64,000 nucleotides of DNA from Polytrichum commune (GCA_950295325.1 OX485805.1:23051501-23115500), one strand, 5' to 3'; numbered from the stretch's first letter, positions 1 through 11,462 are shown. Program-made: numbers and translations. The notes: generated by a model not told the origin, from the sequence alone.

Positions 1-170
1 AAGATATAAGAATTTATTTCGGTACCTAGATACTCCCAATCCTTTGCTTGTATGGTTTTGTTGACGGCAGGGACACACTTGGAAGTTAAGCCATTCGCTG
101 CAACTTAAAGTTAACCGACTCCAAAATTCTCACGGAGACAATTACAGAACCACTTCTGATCAACTCAACC

Positions 171-1137
171 ATGGTAGAAACCCATCCGAATTACGATGAG
201 CACGTAGCCGAAAATCTGGTTCAGATCGACAAGATCGAGAACCTGAAATTCATTCTACAGGAGTGGGAGAGGAACTTCGCGTTGGCTCGCAATAGGACGG
301 AGACTAAAAAAACACGGAGCTCCAATGTTAAGCAGGAGTTGTACCAGTTGATAGGGTTTTACGGTGTTTTTCAAGGGGTGATTGTATCTGCGGTTGCGCA
401 GGCAAATTTTGCATCACCTGCATCTTGGGGCCCTGTCTACTTGTCCGTTCTCGCCTCAATTGCCACGCTGCTCAGTGTGCACATCAAACTCCAAGACTAC
501 AAAATGTTGTACATGGATGCGGAGAAAGAATTGGCAGATGCAAAGGTTTGTCTTTAATCCACCACACAAACGCGAAAAACGTCACATGACTTCAAATATG
601 CTACAAATTATGAGTTCTGCTCTTTAAAATCCTCCAGATTTGACTAAATTTGGAGAGCACGCTGTTGAAGCCAGGATTGATTCCTGGTGATCACACCGAG
701 CTGTATGGATCATGTGAGATCCATATATGCACTAGGCGGAAATTGTGAAGTTCCTTTTGAGGTAGCCAGGAATAGAATTAATGGCAAAATTCAACAACCT
801 TGCGAAGTGTGTGTGTTTGAATTTAGTACTCTGCATGCAAGTCGAAAGTCGAGATTTGTGGCATTCTACGCTCACAAATGTTTCGTTAAACATTTGAACA
901 TTGCCCGAACATTCATATTTGCTGACCAGAGGTTTCTTTTGATGGCAGGTGTTGAACGCCAAGATCTCCCGGTTGAAGGAATATGGAGCATCTTTTGTGT
1001 TTGCAATGCATGCGAGAGATGACTTGAGGCCCAAAAAGCAACAGTATCAAGATAATTACTACTGGCCTATTATGATTTTCCTCTTTCTCTTCTCTTTCAT
1101 AGTCTGCGGTTCGGCCTTCATCGTAGTGTGGTGGTAG
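171..1137 (+). CDS. Two-exon small three-pass membrane protein, family not recognised
   Basis: The model has two exons, 171-545 and 949-1137. Exon 1 ends AAG before a GTTTGT donor and exon 2 follows a GATGGCAG acceptor; the frame is kept and the joined product is 187 residues. Residues 1-57 are charged and hydrophilic, with a helical segment near 20-45. Three hydrophobic stretches follow, at about 59-79, 87-104 and 163-186, the last ending in two tryptophans just before the stop. A charged loop (about 105-160) separates the second and third. The start ATG sits in an ACC-ATG-G context. A damaged second copy lies at 5975-6231 and ends at the same splice donor, which supports the exon boundary. 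Membrane location is inferred from hydrophobicity. I do not recognise the function. Confidence 0.72.
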
Positions 1138-2296
1138 AATATAGTAGAAATCACATACCTTACATGATACGAGTGTAACTGATGCCTAGATCAATTGGCC
1201 TACCACCAGAACAATTGTAGTAGCGGCCTTCTCACAAAAATTAGCAAACTATGGCACTTGGTTTCTTCTGTACGCTTAAAACCCAAATGATGGTAATCAT
1301 CGAACGAAATACCTGAAAGTGGCGATGATACTTATCGGCAGGCACCAATATCTCCCTTGATATTCCAGATATTTTTCCTTGACTAATTTCAAATCACCAC
1401 AATTTGAGACTATTGATTTTGGTAAATTTATTACTCATTCACTCTAGTCACAGGATTCGAACTTCACTCACAGATTCATATACTACAAAATTCAATCATA
1501 CATAGAATGCTCAATTTATCAGATGTACAATCCCTCATGTGTGGGTCAAGGTCTTCAAAAAAATTGTTTCCTTCCCATGTCCTTTTGTTGCTCCTTCATG
1601 AAGCAATTCTGCTATCACATGGAAGTTCGCAACATTCTGCATGAGCTTATCTGAATTTTAGAACATGAGACTTTTTTCAAGAACTTGCAAATGGTAACAT
1701 TACAAATGATCTACCACACATACAAAGAGTATCGTAAGACGATTGTTCAGTTATAGATCGATCAGAATGTGATGAATCCACCTGGCCAAATAAGCAGTCT
1801 AGCTTTGGGGTGCATTTAGTTTTAGCTTATTTTATAATATGCATTTTAAAATACTCAGCAAATTTTGAGATGTTTTTAATGTTTTTGATTATGAATTCAC
1901 TACTACAGTCAATCCAGGTCAATACGGCAAATATAGGCACGTGCAACTTCGTCAATTGTTCCATATTGTCATATAACATTAGTATAGTCAAACTCAACGG
2001 CAGTGTCGAAGCCCTAAGCCCTGCCACAAGAACTGACCAATATCAGAATACGGATTTCGCATCGGGGACTATCTAGGCGTAATCTTGGATCAATACTTGG
2101 GCAGAGAAGAGCTCGAAGAATTGATCTTGGAAGAGGGGAATGTTTCTGACAATGATTTACCATAAAAGACCTCAAAGATTGATGTCTTCAATGATTTTCA
2201 ATAAAAAAGACATTTTAAATGTTTTGAAATTTTTGAAATGTATTTTATAATGCCACCTCTGACCTCTAGAATACAAAATGCAACACCAGTCTAGCT
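1138..2296. other. Intergenic, no gene seen
   Basis: AT-rich sequence downstream of the membrane protein gene. Open frames are short and lack recognisable motifs. I see no repeat boundary or RNA gene here. Confidence 0.5.
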
Positions 2297-2793
2297 TCAA
2301 TGTACTTTGGGCACTTTGACATCTACGTGAAGTGTATTAAGGAATCTTTGCACCCACAAGTGTCTTCGCATGTCTGCAAGTCCACTAGCCTCTGATACTT
2401 TCAAAGAGTAGTAACGCCATTGTAACTGATGTACCGTTTGTGATGCCCCGCGTGCATGAATCAAGGGTATTTTATCCCAGATCTCTTTTGCTGTTTTACA
2501 ATTAATTAGATGCTCTAGAAGATTCGATCCACCGCTGCACTTATCATTGAGATGGATTTGCTGTCTCGCTTCAACCACTCTGCTGCTGTTGCAGCTGTTG
2601 ACACTTCAGTTCCATCGACTATTCTTTGTAACTCGGCAGCACGCAAGGCTGCATTCATCTGAAACTTCCACACATTGTATCCTGAACCGCTAAACTTTTG
2701 GATATGAGCAAGTCCTTTGAAGTCTGACAGGACTTCTTGAAAAGTAACACTACACCTCGCTTCCGCGTTTACACTCAGTCTTTCTTGCGACAC
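2297..2793 (-). pseudogene. Copia-type gag fragment, frameshifted
   Basis: Read on the minus strand, 2793 to about 2515 encodes a Copia-like gag N-terminus. It has a FSGSGYNVWKFQMNAAL segment typical of the gag-like UBN2/DUF4219 region, then an AAEWLKRDSKSISMI segment. A frameshift near 2515-2530 moves the frame, which continues as LLEHLINCKTAKEIWDKI, the characteristic next motif of this gag. The remainder decays and stops at 2297. No protease, integrase or reverse transcriptase follows, and no LTRs were identified. This is a dead fragment of a Ty1/Copia retrotransposon. The family call rests on remembered motif patterns and is fairly secure; the exact frameshift site is approximate. Confidence 0.7.
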
Positions 2794-3128
2794 CTAACTG
2801 CTTGAGACCTACTGTTCGAAACTATTGTTCAAAGCACTGTGCATAGCTAATGTTTAAACTACTGTTCGAAACTACTGTCTAAACAGCTTCTATACACCAA
2901 ATACAACGCAGAGCACTACTTTTTGATTGTAAAATTCGATGACACACAACATTGACAGGTTCAACCAGCAACGCATTCAACACACAAAGACAAGCAATCT
3001 GTGTATCACATACACACGATTCATGCAACTCATCTTGCATACACAGCTTCAGTATTCCATACACACGAACTCTCTCCGAGCTACTTTACTAAAGACTAAA
3101 TCACAGATTACAGGATCATTACTTAGTA
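2794..3128. other. Short intergenic stretch with a small repeat
   Basis: The phrase ACTGTTCGAAACTA occurs twice near 2811 and 2863. The stretch ends at the TA target of the Tigger/pogo-like element. No gene was seen. Confidence 0.4.
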
Positions 3129-3895
3129 CAGTCTAACCTCATTAATACGACACTCGTTTATACGACACCCTCGATATTACAACACATTTTTGCGTGACCA
3201 AACTTTAGTTCAAAACTCCCTCTTCTATACGACTACGATACTCGATAATGTGACATTTAGAATCTCCGTTTTGTCATATTAATGCTAAAATTCCTTTCAT
3301 CTATGTTATGTCCATCTATGTTAAATGCTAAGAGGTAGTTAATGCTAAAATTCCTTTCATCTATGTTATGTACATCTAAAATACATCCATTTTCACTTGG
3401 GGACTACTTGGAAACTTCACTTGGAACTTAACGAGAATCGAGGTTACTAGTGTAGAATGGACATGATTAGGGTTAGAGTGGCCTCTTGCCTATTATGTTG
3501 TTAAATGTCAATGCATCATTGTTGTCTAGTTTCTAATTAGAGACCTCTTCATATTTTGATGTTAACGAAACTATTAGTTTTCAAAAATTAGTAGGGAATT
3601 AAGATGAGATGATAATTACTAACTTGGGTAGACAACACCAAAAATCTTTAGACTCCTATTTCAAGAGTTCTTGAGAATATTTATATTTGTTTGGAGTTAT
3701 AAGTTGTTATTTCATACCATCTATATTGCTTAAACTCGTTGTGTATACATTTTAAGCTCATAATACTTAAGTTTTCATTTTCCCTCGATAATACACCAAC
3801 TTTACACCATTTGTCATATTAATGAGAAGACGACACCTCGATAATACGACTTTTTTTGTGTCTCCCAAACGTGTCATACTAAAGAGAGAGAGCAG
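3129..3895. mobile_element. Tigger/pogo-like (Tc1/mariner) non-autonomous element, copy 1
   Basis: The element is 767 bp, flanked by TA on both sides (3127-3128 and 3896-3897). It begins CAGTCTAACCTC and ends GAGAGAGAGCAG, and the subterminal ATTAATACGACAC and TTAGTATGACAC stretches form the terminal inverted repeats. Both ends, plus an internal stretch near 3505-3690, match the copy at 39478-40642, read from its right end. A 32-bp segment (AATGCTAAAATTCC...) is duplicated at about 3281 and 3340. Only a scrap of the transposase C-terminus remains, so it cannot mobilise itself. Confidence 0.82.
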
Positions 3896-4235
3896 TAGTA
3901 GCAGCAGCCTCAGCTGGCTACTTACAAGAGGATCCTGGGGCTCACAGAATAGTTTTTAGAAGCTTCCTGTACTTAGAAACTAACATAACGTGTATCTGGG
4001 AATGTTCAATGTGAACAGGTGCACCTCAAACCCTTAATTCCAATATTATGCAATGGGCCAACGAAAATAGGGACCAAGAATATTTTATCGAACAAATTTG
4101 TCATCGGTCCATCATTAGATGTGAAGGCTATTGATTTGGCTTTCAAAAAAACCAGTTATTGTCAAGGTTCGAGGTCGAAGTTGACTTCAATGGCTAGTTG
4201 CTTGAAACAGAACAAGGAGGATGAGTTGGATATAA
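3896..4235. other. Intergenic, no gene seen
   Basis: A short spacer between two transposons. An open frame runs from 4019 but shows no known motif and extends straight into the MITE at 4236, so I do not call it a gene. Confidence 0.4.
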
Positions 4236-4632
4236 GGGCCGGTTCACATTGGGCTCAAGTCCTAAGTCCCAAGTCACTTGAGGTAAATCCGTGCAATTTT
4301 AGCCATTGAGAGCATGGACGTTGGGACTAGCCACTTCACACAGGTTCCAAGTTCTAAGTTCCAAGTATGACATGAATTCTCATGGCAACATTTTTTGGAG
4401 GTGAGGCTCGGGACTTGTGTTTGAGAGTTGGGTCGAGCAAAAAGTTAGACTCAACTCTCAATACAAGTTCCATGAATATTTTTTTCCATAAAATAATCAA
4501 GATCCGACTTTAATGATAAATAACCGTATTTTGATGGTTTTTTGAGGTTCAAAAGTTGGGACTTTGCCTCCGTGTTGGGACTTGCTAACATGAGTGCAAC
4601 TTGGGACTTGGGGACCCCATGTGAACCGGCTC
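4236..4632. mobile_element. PIF/Harbinger-type MITE, family A copy 1
   Basis: This 397-bp element is bounded by TAA target duplications (4233-4235, 4633-4635). It begins GGGCCGGTTCACAT and, read inward from the other end, GAGCCGGTTCACATGGGG. The interior matches the element at 63542-63891, including the phrases on either side of a GGGTCGAGC motif. The TWA target and GGGCC terminus are the Harbinger (Tourist) signature. There is no coding capacity. Confidence 0.82.
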
Positions 4633-4635
4633 TAA

Positions 4636-4995
4636 GGTATGTGGGTGTTAATTGGTTTGTATTTCTTCTTCTCTATCTTTTATTAATCGTATTTACGTCT
4701 TTAAATTTTTGTTGCATTAGCAAATCTATTATGGAATATCATCATAAATTAGATTGAAAATTAGACCTCCCAAATTTAATTAGTTATGATTATTGGAAGT
4801 AGTGCATGATTGTTGAGTCCTTAAGTGAATATATAAACCCTCCCACTTGTATTCACTTTAAGCATGGAGTAGTTAATAAGATCTGAAGATGTAGTCCAAT
4901 GTCTTTTAAAAATGTGTCTTTATGGTGTGTTTTCTATGATCATGACCTAACCACACACCAATCAAATTGAGGTGTCGAATTAAGAAAAGCAACCC
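4636..4995. repeat. Dispersed repeat, related to the arms of the 55.7-56.5 kb element
   Basis: The order of phrases here (GGTATGTGGGTG, TTGTTGCATTAGCAAAT, GATTGAAAATTAGACCTCCC, GAAGATGTAGTCCAATG) follows the right arm of the inverted-repeat element at 56262-56560. It is a decayed single copy lying directly against the Harbinger MITE. No gene is contained. Confidence 0.55.
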
Positions 4996-4999
4996 AATA

Positions 5000-5974
5000 T
5001 CACCCGCATACCTTAACACAGAATGAGTGAGAAACATCTGTACCAACCCAATTTTTGCAATTGAGTTCCGAACCAACAAAAACTTGGAAACCGCAATTAT
5101 TTACAAAATCCTGTTCTATGTTTGGAAGGAATGCTCTGAAGTGAAAATTCCAAGAACCGTCTAGGTCTACTTTTGGTGCAAGCTTGCATTTCAGAAGAAG
5201 GATGCAAAAGTCTCCTTCGCTGATCTACGCAAAACTTCTGATATATCGACCTTACGTCTTGTGTACAGATCAGATTCGGCTACCCCAGTGTGTTTCTTGT
5301 TCAAATGGAGGAACCCACATTTTCTTACAGTAACTATTTGACCGACCCAAGATCCCTGGAGATGTGAGGTCATATTGTGTCACCTCTCTCAGGTTCACCA
5401 CCAACAAGAAGAACAACGGACCCTATGGTAAACCCAGCGAGCCGAGAAGTAAGTTTCGTACTCATCCTGGAGTAGTGGAAATTGACGAGATTGAATTGAA
5501 TGCTTTGGTGTAGGTAACGATCTTACGGGCTTGCACATATTCTCTAGAATTACACCACCGACCGCCACTCTTCGGTAGCGCTCCCATCAGATATTGTTGG
5601 CACAAAAAGCATAGTTTTCTGTGAAGGGGATATTTCTCCTGTGCTCAAAGAATACTCGTCAGAATTGATACTCACAGAGGAGCCTCCATACGACCAAGTC
5701 CGTGTCCCAGTTTGTAGCTGTTTTTACAAAACTCCCACTTGTCAGGTAAATATATCATGTGGACTGCCGAGGCAAGATGGCAATGAAGTAGCTCGAACCC
5801 TCTTATGGTTTCCAATTTCTCCTGTTTCGGGACGCCATGTTTTGTGCTTAACTTCTGTCAGAATTGAGGCAAAATTTCTTAATCGACACACTTTATCTAA
5901 ATGACCACTGATTTCAGGGCCATCATCGCCTCACAAATAACCTCATCGCACCTGGTGAACAGTCCAGGAAGGCC
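5000..5974. other. Unassigned region, possible trace of a lectin-like domain
   Basis: No intact gene was found. A plus-strand stretch near 5375-5450 reads VTSLRFTTNKKNNGPYG, which resembles a strand of the jacalin-related lectin fold, but flanking residues do not continue the domain and stops are close. The region lies just upstream of the damaged copy of the membrane protein gene and may hold its former upstream sequence. Confidence 0.25.
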
Positions 5975-6231
5975 ATGGTAGAACAACAAAACTTGCATCC
6001 CCTCCAGAGGACTCAGGATTGGATATATAGGGGTTCACAGTGTTTTTCAAGGGGTGGTGTTGACTGCTCTGGCGCAGGCAAGCACTGTCAAGTGCCATAC
6101 TTCTTGAGACCCTGCATCTTAATTTGTCTGAAGTCGCTTCAATTGCTACACTCTTCAGTGTCCACAACAAATTCAATGACTACAATGTGCTCAACGTGGA
6201 TGCCATGTCAGAGGAGTATGATGCCAAGGTT
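5975..6231 (+). pseudogene. Disrupted copy of the 171-1137 membrane protein gene (exon 1)
   Basis: It begins CCATGGTAGAA like the intact gene. It then recovers, in changing frames, VFQGVVLTALAQA (intact gene: VFQGVIVSAVAQA), SEVASIATLFSVH (LSVLASIATLLSVH) and EEYDAK before an identical GTTTGT donor at 6232. A TGA stands where the intact copy has TGG after the first hydrophobic stretch, and at least two frameshifts separate the matching blocks. I could not find a matching second exon before the HET gene. It is an old, non-functional segmental duplicate in the same orientation, about 5.8 kb from its source. Confidence 0.72.
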
Positions 6232-7694
6232 TGTGATCCTTGCAAGTCACATCTCAAAGCTATGCAATGAATCCACCTGGCTCTCCTTTCTATGCAATTC
6301 CTGTTCTCCCTCTGTAATATGACACCTTGGAGATATCAAGGAAGTGTAGTATTAGCGAGGTGGACTGTGCCAGTGCTCCCAAGTGAGTGTGCTTATTTAA
6401 ACTTATTTATGAGCCTTGCTGCCAGATGTTCGCATTCCATTCTTCAGGATCAGGTTCGATCATGCTCTCAGAATCATTTTAGTACTGTAGAAATTGGAAT
6501 GGGCATGATGTTGGAGTGATCTGGGGTGTAATAAACTTATACTTTCGAATTCCCTTACCACAAGTTCCTTCTTCTCTTTTAGCAGAGTGCGTTCTGTTTG
6601 AGCAGAGCGACCTTGATGCATGTTGTTAGGACCTGGAAATAGGTCACCATCACTACGTTGGTTTCGGAATTGCGTATGGCGGGTTCGGGGGATGCCGTGG
6701 GTTTTGGGGTTTAAGAGGCACAACATTATCTGGATCTTAGAGCTCGATTTGCAGGTCAAAGCGCCTTCTATAGCCATCGTGACTGCAAATTTGAAAGAGC
6801 TCAGGTGCAAGACAATTTTGAATAATATGGTGTCTCTAGAGTTCGTGAATTCAGATTCAGTGTTGCAGTTGAACAGCCATTTTACAAATGGCAGCGTAGC
6901 TGTTCAATTTGTGAAGCGTATTCGATTTGACTTGGAACTGTATCAAAACCTAATTGCTCTGTTTCTCGATGTGTTGCAGAACATTGAGCTAAGATTGCGT
7001 TGCTCTTGTGGGTCGTGTCATTCGTTCACACGCTTTGCAGTTTACCTGGCGACGTCTGCTGTGTTCGGTCTCTTACTTTGAGGAAAAGTGTAGAAGTGAA
7101 GTTTATGGTTACTTAACCTGCACTGTCTCGCACAGCTTGAATCGATGCACTCTCCTCTCCATCGGGACATGCTCTGCCGCCTTCACTAGGTGTCCTTTGT
7201 CACCGTCCGCTTTTGGCCATCATTGACAATGATATTTCTGCAAGCGGTCAGTGCCTTGATTTCCTGTTTCTTCTTGATTCTAGAATAAGTGCCTTCTCGG
7301 TGAATTCTATCAATCTATCCTTTGCAACTTGCTCACAGTAATTACATGTATGACCTCCATTGTACATCTGATAGTTAGTAATGACTCAATATCTGTCCTT
7401 GTCTGTCCTTGTTCGGTAGATGATCGTTTTTGTGAGCTAAGACAAACTTCGATATGGTTAGTTCAAGTTTTGGTCAAGCCTATAGTCAATATGACCTGAT
7501 AGATCGTCAGGGGTTCTTTTGCAGATTCTGTCTCAATGTAAACGACATGTGCAGACATGTGGTTTCTTCGTGCCTCTTAGAAGAAGTCCAATCCGCCACG
7601 CATCGCGCGGGTCAGTTCACAAGCCATCCATGGCTTTATGTAACCTCACCACCAGATTATGAAGTCACCGATTCGCCAGTAACACTGAAAGGCC
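6232..7694. other. Intergenic and upstream region of the HET gene
   Basis: Several open frames of 70-150 codons occur on both strands here, but none has recognisable motifs or splice-compatible continuation. The stretch must include the HET promoter; I see no clear TATA box that can be tied to a start site. Confidence 0.4.
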
Positions 7695-9920
7695 ATGGCA
7701 ATGTTTCTCGACGAAAACAGTTCACTAGTCCTGGCCGACTCGCCACTTTGCAAAATTTGTAACGCTCTGGACTTGGTCCAGATGTTCTATAAGGGCTTAA
7801 GAGAGTCCCACTCCATCACCCTTGGCGCCCTCGCCACAATCCTCTCGAAGGAGCACATTTGCGGCCTCTGCGGCTTGATCTCTCACTTGATATCTCGCAG
7901 TTGGCTTCTTGACCGCCACACAAATGAAGATCTCACATCGGTGCATGTTCAGCTGCTTGTAGAGCCCTGTGGCTGGGCAGATTCTTCTCACCCTGGGCCG
8001 CTCACTACATGCGCTCATCGCATTCAAGTCCGCGCCAAGCGGCCAATTGCAATCCATAGAACGGTAATGAAGGAGAAGATAGGGCTTACAATGGAGCTCC
8101 AGATGATGGAAGATGACGCGGCCAGGTTTGGACGTGAACGCGCGTATCATGGACGCAGGGTAGGGGCGGTGGTTAACTTAAAATTGATCAAGGAGTGGAT
8201 GCGCATTTGTGAGGAGGAACATGGACTGACTTGTGCCAATGTGTGGAAGAATGTCACGAAGCAGTTACCACAGGGCGCAAGGATGATTGATGTGGTTCGA
8301 ATGGCGGTTGTGGAGGCACCCCAGAATTGCAGGTATGTTGCCCTCAGTTATATGTGGGGAAATATCAACACGGATTACAAAACAGTCTTGAAGAATGTGG
8401 AAAAGCGACGTCATATGAGCAGTCTTGAGAGCGTGGGGTTGCCGAGAACCATCCGCGACGCAATCAAGCTTGTGCAGGAGCTAGGGGAAAGGTATCTGTG
8501 GGTCGACGCCTTGTGTATTGTACAAGATGATCCTGCCGACATCAAGGTCCAAGTAGCGGCCATGGCTACAATCTATGGTGCCGCAAGATTGACGATATTT
8601 TCTGCACCGGCTATGATTGTTGGAAGAGGCTCGGCGGATTCTCCACTCCCGGGGCTAGAGCCGGGGTCACGTAAAGAGATACAACGTATTGAGCGAATCC
8701 AGTCGTTGTCACTGGCTGTGCCGCTCAGGATGCTGATCGAGGCACTGGCTGCGTCCGAGTGGAACACGCGTGGATGGACATTTCAGGAGCATGTGTTGTC
8801 GCGACGGCGACTGTTCTTCACAAGTGAGCAGCTCTTCTTCGATTGTCAACGGGATGTGTTCTCCGAGGACATAATTGTCGAGAGCAGCAAAGACACAGCA
8901 ATGTATCCAGGAAAATCCCACGGCATTGGATATGGCGCGCTGCACTCCATCAGAAACATCAAAGATCAGCACAGCCGATACCAAGCCTATGCCAAAACCT
9001 TCATGCAGATGCTGGAGGAATACACCCGACGGCAGCTCACAAAGGCAGCTGACATCTACAATGCTATCTTTGCCATCATAACGGTGTTTTCACGCGATAT
9101 AGAAATGACTCCCTTAGATCCGAACACGGCGTTTTTGTTTGGTATGCCGGTGTCTGTGCTCGAAGACGCCATGTTGTGGCAACCTGCGCGAAATGCACCC
9201 GCGCGTAACCGCCGTCGCGAGCAAGGGTTGGTCACGCCAAGTTGGTCCTGGGCTGGCTGGGATATCAGTGTGGTGTACTTTGATATTGTCGGGTTCATGT
9301 ATGGCGCACCTGGGGCGTTGCGATCGCTGGTTGAGGAATGGGTCATTGTTGATTCGGATGGACAAGCCAGACGGATTGCCATCGGTCGCCACCTCTGGGA
9401 GCAACACCAGAATGCCAAATATCGTCGGCCTTCAAGCCCGTCAAGTGCATTGCTTGTTGAGGAGGGCGCGAGTCTAGCACCAGGAACGCTGCTATTCTAT
9501 ACCACTGTTGCATTCCTGAAGGTCAGAAAGGTCAACAATCGGCTTGACGAGATTACAGGGCAGGACCAGACCCAGGTTCCAGTCTATGGCAGTGAGTTTC
9601 ATTCGGTGTTTGAGGTTTTGTTAGAAGCATCGCCGCCTGCAAAGATGGGAAGGATTGTGCTGCCAAGTGACACTGACACGATGCTGCCCCTTGAGTTTGC
9701 AGTGCTCTCCCGTTCTAACATGGGCTGTAGCCCCGAAACTTATGACGAGCAGGTGTTTGGAGACCGCCATGAGGGGTGTTTGTTGAATGTTATGGCTATT
9801 ACGTCGTTAAAAAGTACGGTGTGTAGAAAGAAGGTCTCTGAAAGAATTGGCGTCGGCGTAATCGTGGAGGAAGGTTGGATTGCAGCAAGGTTCCAGGAAC
9901 GGGTGGTGCGCTTGCAGTGA
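7695..9920 (+). CDS. HET-domain (heterokaryon incompatibility-like) protein, fungal type
   Basis: A single open frame encodes 741 residues. The start lies in a GCC-ATG-G context; a second ATG two codons later is possible. An N-terminal zone carries two CxxC pairs (C19/C22, C56/C59), common in fungal HET proteins. The HET domain proper is clear: RYVALSYMWG at 213-222, LPRTIRDAI from 249, RYLWVDALCIVQDD at 266-279 and QVAAMATIYGAARLTI after it. Further family motifs are RGWTFQEHVLSRRRLFF from 359 and PSWSWAGW at 515-522. In fungi such proteins trigger cell death on non-self recognition; fungus-derived HET genes are known in mosses. The gene has no intron and visibly higher GC than its flanks, consistent with horizontal origin. 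Its role in this plant is unknown. Confidence 0.93.
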   Translation: MAMFLDENSSLVLADSPLCKICNALDLVQMFYKGLRESHSITLGALATILSKEHICGLCGLISHLISRSWLLDRHTNEDLTSVHVQLLVEPCGWADSSHPGPLTTCAHRIQVRAKRPIAIHRTVMKEKIGLTMELQMMEDDAARFGRERAYHGRRVGAVVNLKLIKEWMRICEEEHGLTCANVWKNVTKQLPQGARMIDVVRMAVVEAPQNCRYVALSYMWGNINTDYKTVLKNVEKRRHMSSLESVGLPRTIRDAIKLVQELGERYLWVDALCIVQDDPADIKVQVAAMATIYGAARLTIFSAPAMIVGRGSADSPLPGLEPGSRKEIQRIERIQSLSLAVPLRMLIEALAASEWNTRGWTFQEHVLSRRRLFFTSEQLFFDCQRDVFSEDIIVESSKDTAMYPGKSHGIGYGALHSIRNIKDQHSRYQAYAKTFMQMLEEYTRRQLTKAADIYNAIFAIITVFSRDIEMTPLDPNTAFLFGMPVSVLEDAMLWQPARNAPARNRRREQGLVTPSWSWAGWDISVVYFDIVGFMYGAPGALRSLVEEWVIVDSDGQARRIAIGRHLWEQHQNAKYRRPSSPSSALLVEEGASLAPGTLLFYTTVAFLKVRKVNNRLDEITGQDQTQVPVYGSEFHSVFEVLLEASPPAKMGRIVLPSDTDTMLPLEFAVLSRSNMGCSPETYDEQVFGDRHEGCLLNVMAITSLKSTVCRKKVSERIGVGVIVEEGWIAARFQERVVRLQ

Positions 9921-11086
9921 CGGATGCAGAGCAGGACTCTTCTCATTGATCTAACATCTTTTGGACGGGTGGTCACACCATCGAACTTTTTAAAATAGTA
10001 ATTTCTGTACTTTTAGTACTTTGGAGGGGTTTTGAGCTCCAAAATGAAATCCTCATAATTTTATTTTATAGAATCCCATGCAGAAGACTGGAACTAAGAG
10101 TTGTTGGCCATTCATGACATTGAATCTGCAATCTCGAATCCTGCTCTTTACATGATCACTAAAGGTCATTGCCATCTGGACTTTGTTATTCATTACTAAT
10201 ACTTGGAAATTCAAAAGCAATATGACAAAATTTATCGAAGTCTCCATCATAAGTCACCCTCCTTAGATCGAATATGACAAAATGAACAATACCACGCAAT
10301 TCCTGAGGCGAGCACCTTTGCACAAGTCCTTGGTACCCACATGCAATATTGGAGAGTGTTCTTGAACCCCATGTAACTGATGTGTAGACTCTATGGCATG
10401 CTGAACATGATAAGTAAAAGTTCAGCATACCACAGACCTTGTAGGTCCAATGCTAAGTATACCAAAGTTGAGCATGCACATCATTCCGAACAATCCTGCC
10501 ACAAGGGAATAACCTTGTTTCTGATAGAATGCTAAGACTTCAATGACCCATGGCAACATTAATTCTACATGACCTGAAGCACCCTGGAATCTAAATTTGC
10601 ACGTATATCTTTACAAGTTGGAACAAGTTAAAATCGAGAAGTAACAAATATTTTATCAGCATGCCCTTGGAACCTAAGAATGAAGGCCATGTGTTTGACC
10701 AGAGCAGGTGTATACAATTAATTGCCAGCAGACCTAAAAATTCGATCAACACTGCAGAAGTAAAGTGGCAAGAGAAAATCTCTACAGCTTTTTCAAGGAG
10801 GATACAACGCTAATTCATCCCATCTCTTGAAGGAACTGAGTCGCCAATGTCCAAAACTCTGTTACAAGAATGGAGGCAAAACACATGAACCCTGAAGATC
10901 CAACCTTTGAAGCTTGCTTGTTGGAATGCAGAATAACAGAGGGTTGAATACAATGGGCTGTTGCAGAATTTGCAACCAAATTCCTCACATGAATTTTGCC
11001 CAATTCAAATATCATCTTGAATTGCCCAGCTTTGTGTATCCAGCAATCTGATAACAGTCCTGGACAAGAAAAGGGTTTCATTAATC
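9921..11086. other. Intergenic, 3' side of the HET gene
   Basis: No gene was seen. An AT-rich stretch near 10050-10075 could serve as the HET polyadenylation zone. Open frames here are short and motif-free. Confidence 0.4.
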
Positions 11087-11205
11087 ATCTCGGTGCAAAT
11101 TATAAAAGGCAAGGTGGTTCATGGGAGCATGCTGGACTTGGTGATCACCCTCCACCATTCAAGCCCCTCCACTAATCACAGCGGGTGTGTGCAATGATTG
11201 GGGAG
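11087..11205. repeat. Direct repeat, left copy (partner at 12237-12360)
   Basis: The phrases TCGGTGCAAA, CATGGGAGCA, CATTCAAG and CCCTCCACTA appear in the same order here and at 12237-12360. The two copies bracket about 1 kb containing an AACCGGTT-family repeat and a terminal-inverted-repeat element. This could be a segment split by insertion plus duplication, or two ends of one older element. Confidence 0.55.
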
Positions 11206-11396
11206 AACCAGCAGTTAGTTACAGATGAACCGGTTGAGTTTGAGAAATAACCGGTTGAAGTTCAAGATTGCAGGAAAACCGATCAGTTTAGAGGAATTTA
11301 TAGAATATACCCCAATTTAACAAAGGAAAGCCGGAAGATGTCAACATGTAACCGATTGGACTTGCAAACACTAGGATCTCAACTGATTAAGCAATT
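11196..11396 (+). repeat. AACCGGTT-rich dispersed repeat, copy 1
   Basis: It contains GGGGAGAACCAGCAG, two AACCGGTT palindromes, and the phrase AAGATGTCAACATGTAACCG found in most other copies. The peptide read elsewhere in the family (STCNRLDLQTLG) can be followed here, with stops upstream of it. Other copies lie near 16.2, 22.3, 49.8, 50.3 and 54.4-56.2 kb. Confidence 0.7.
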
Positions 11397-11462
11397 GAAT
11401 ATAGGTGTAATATTTTATTTAGTGTGAGACTCACTCTAAAATGTCAATGACCAAACAACACT

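Noticed and set aside
6620-7081. A 153-codon plus-strand open frame
   Set aside because: No recognised motif or splice context, and an opposing open frame overlaps it; likely chance.
7797-9976. Several open frames on the minus strand and in other plus frames across the HET gene
   Set aside because: Shadows of a GC-rich coding sequence; none has family motifs.
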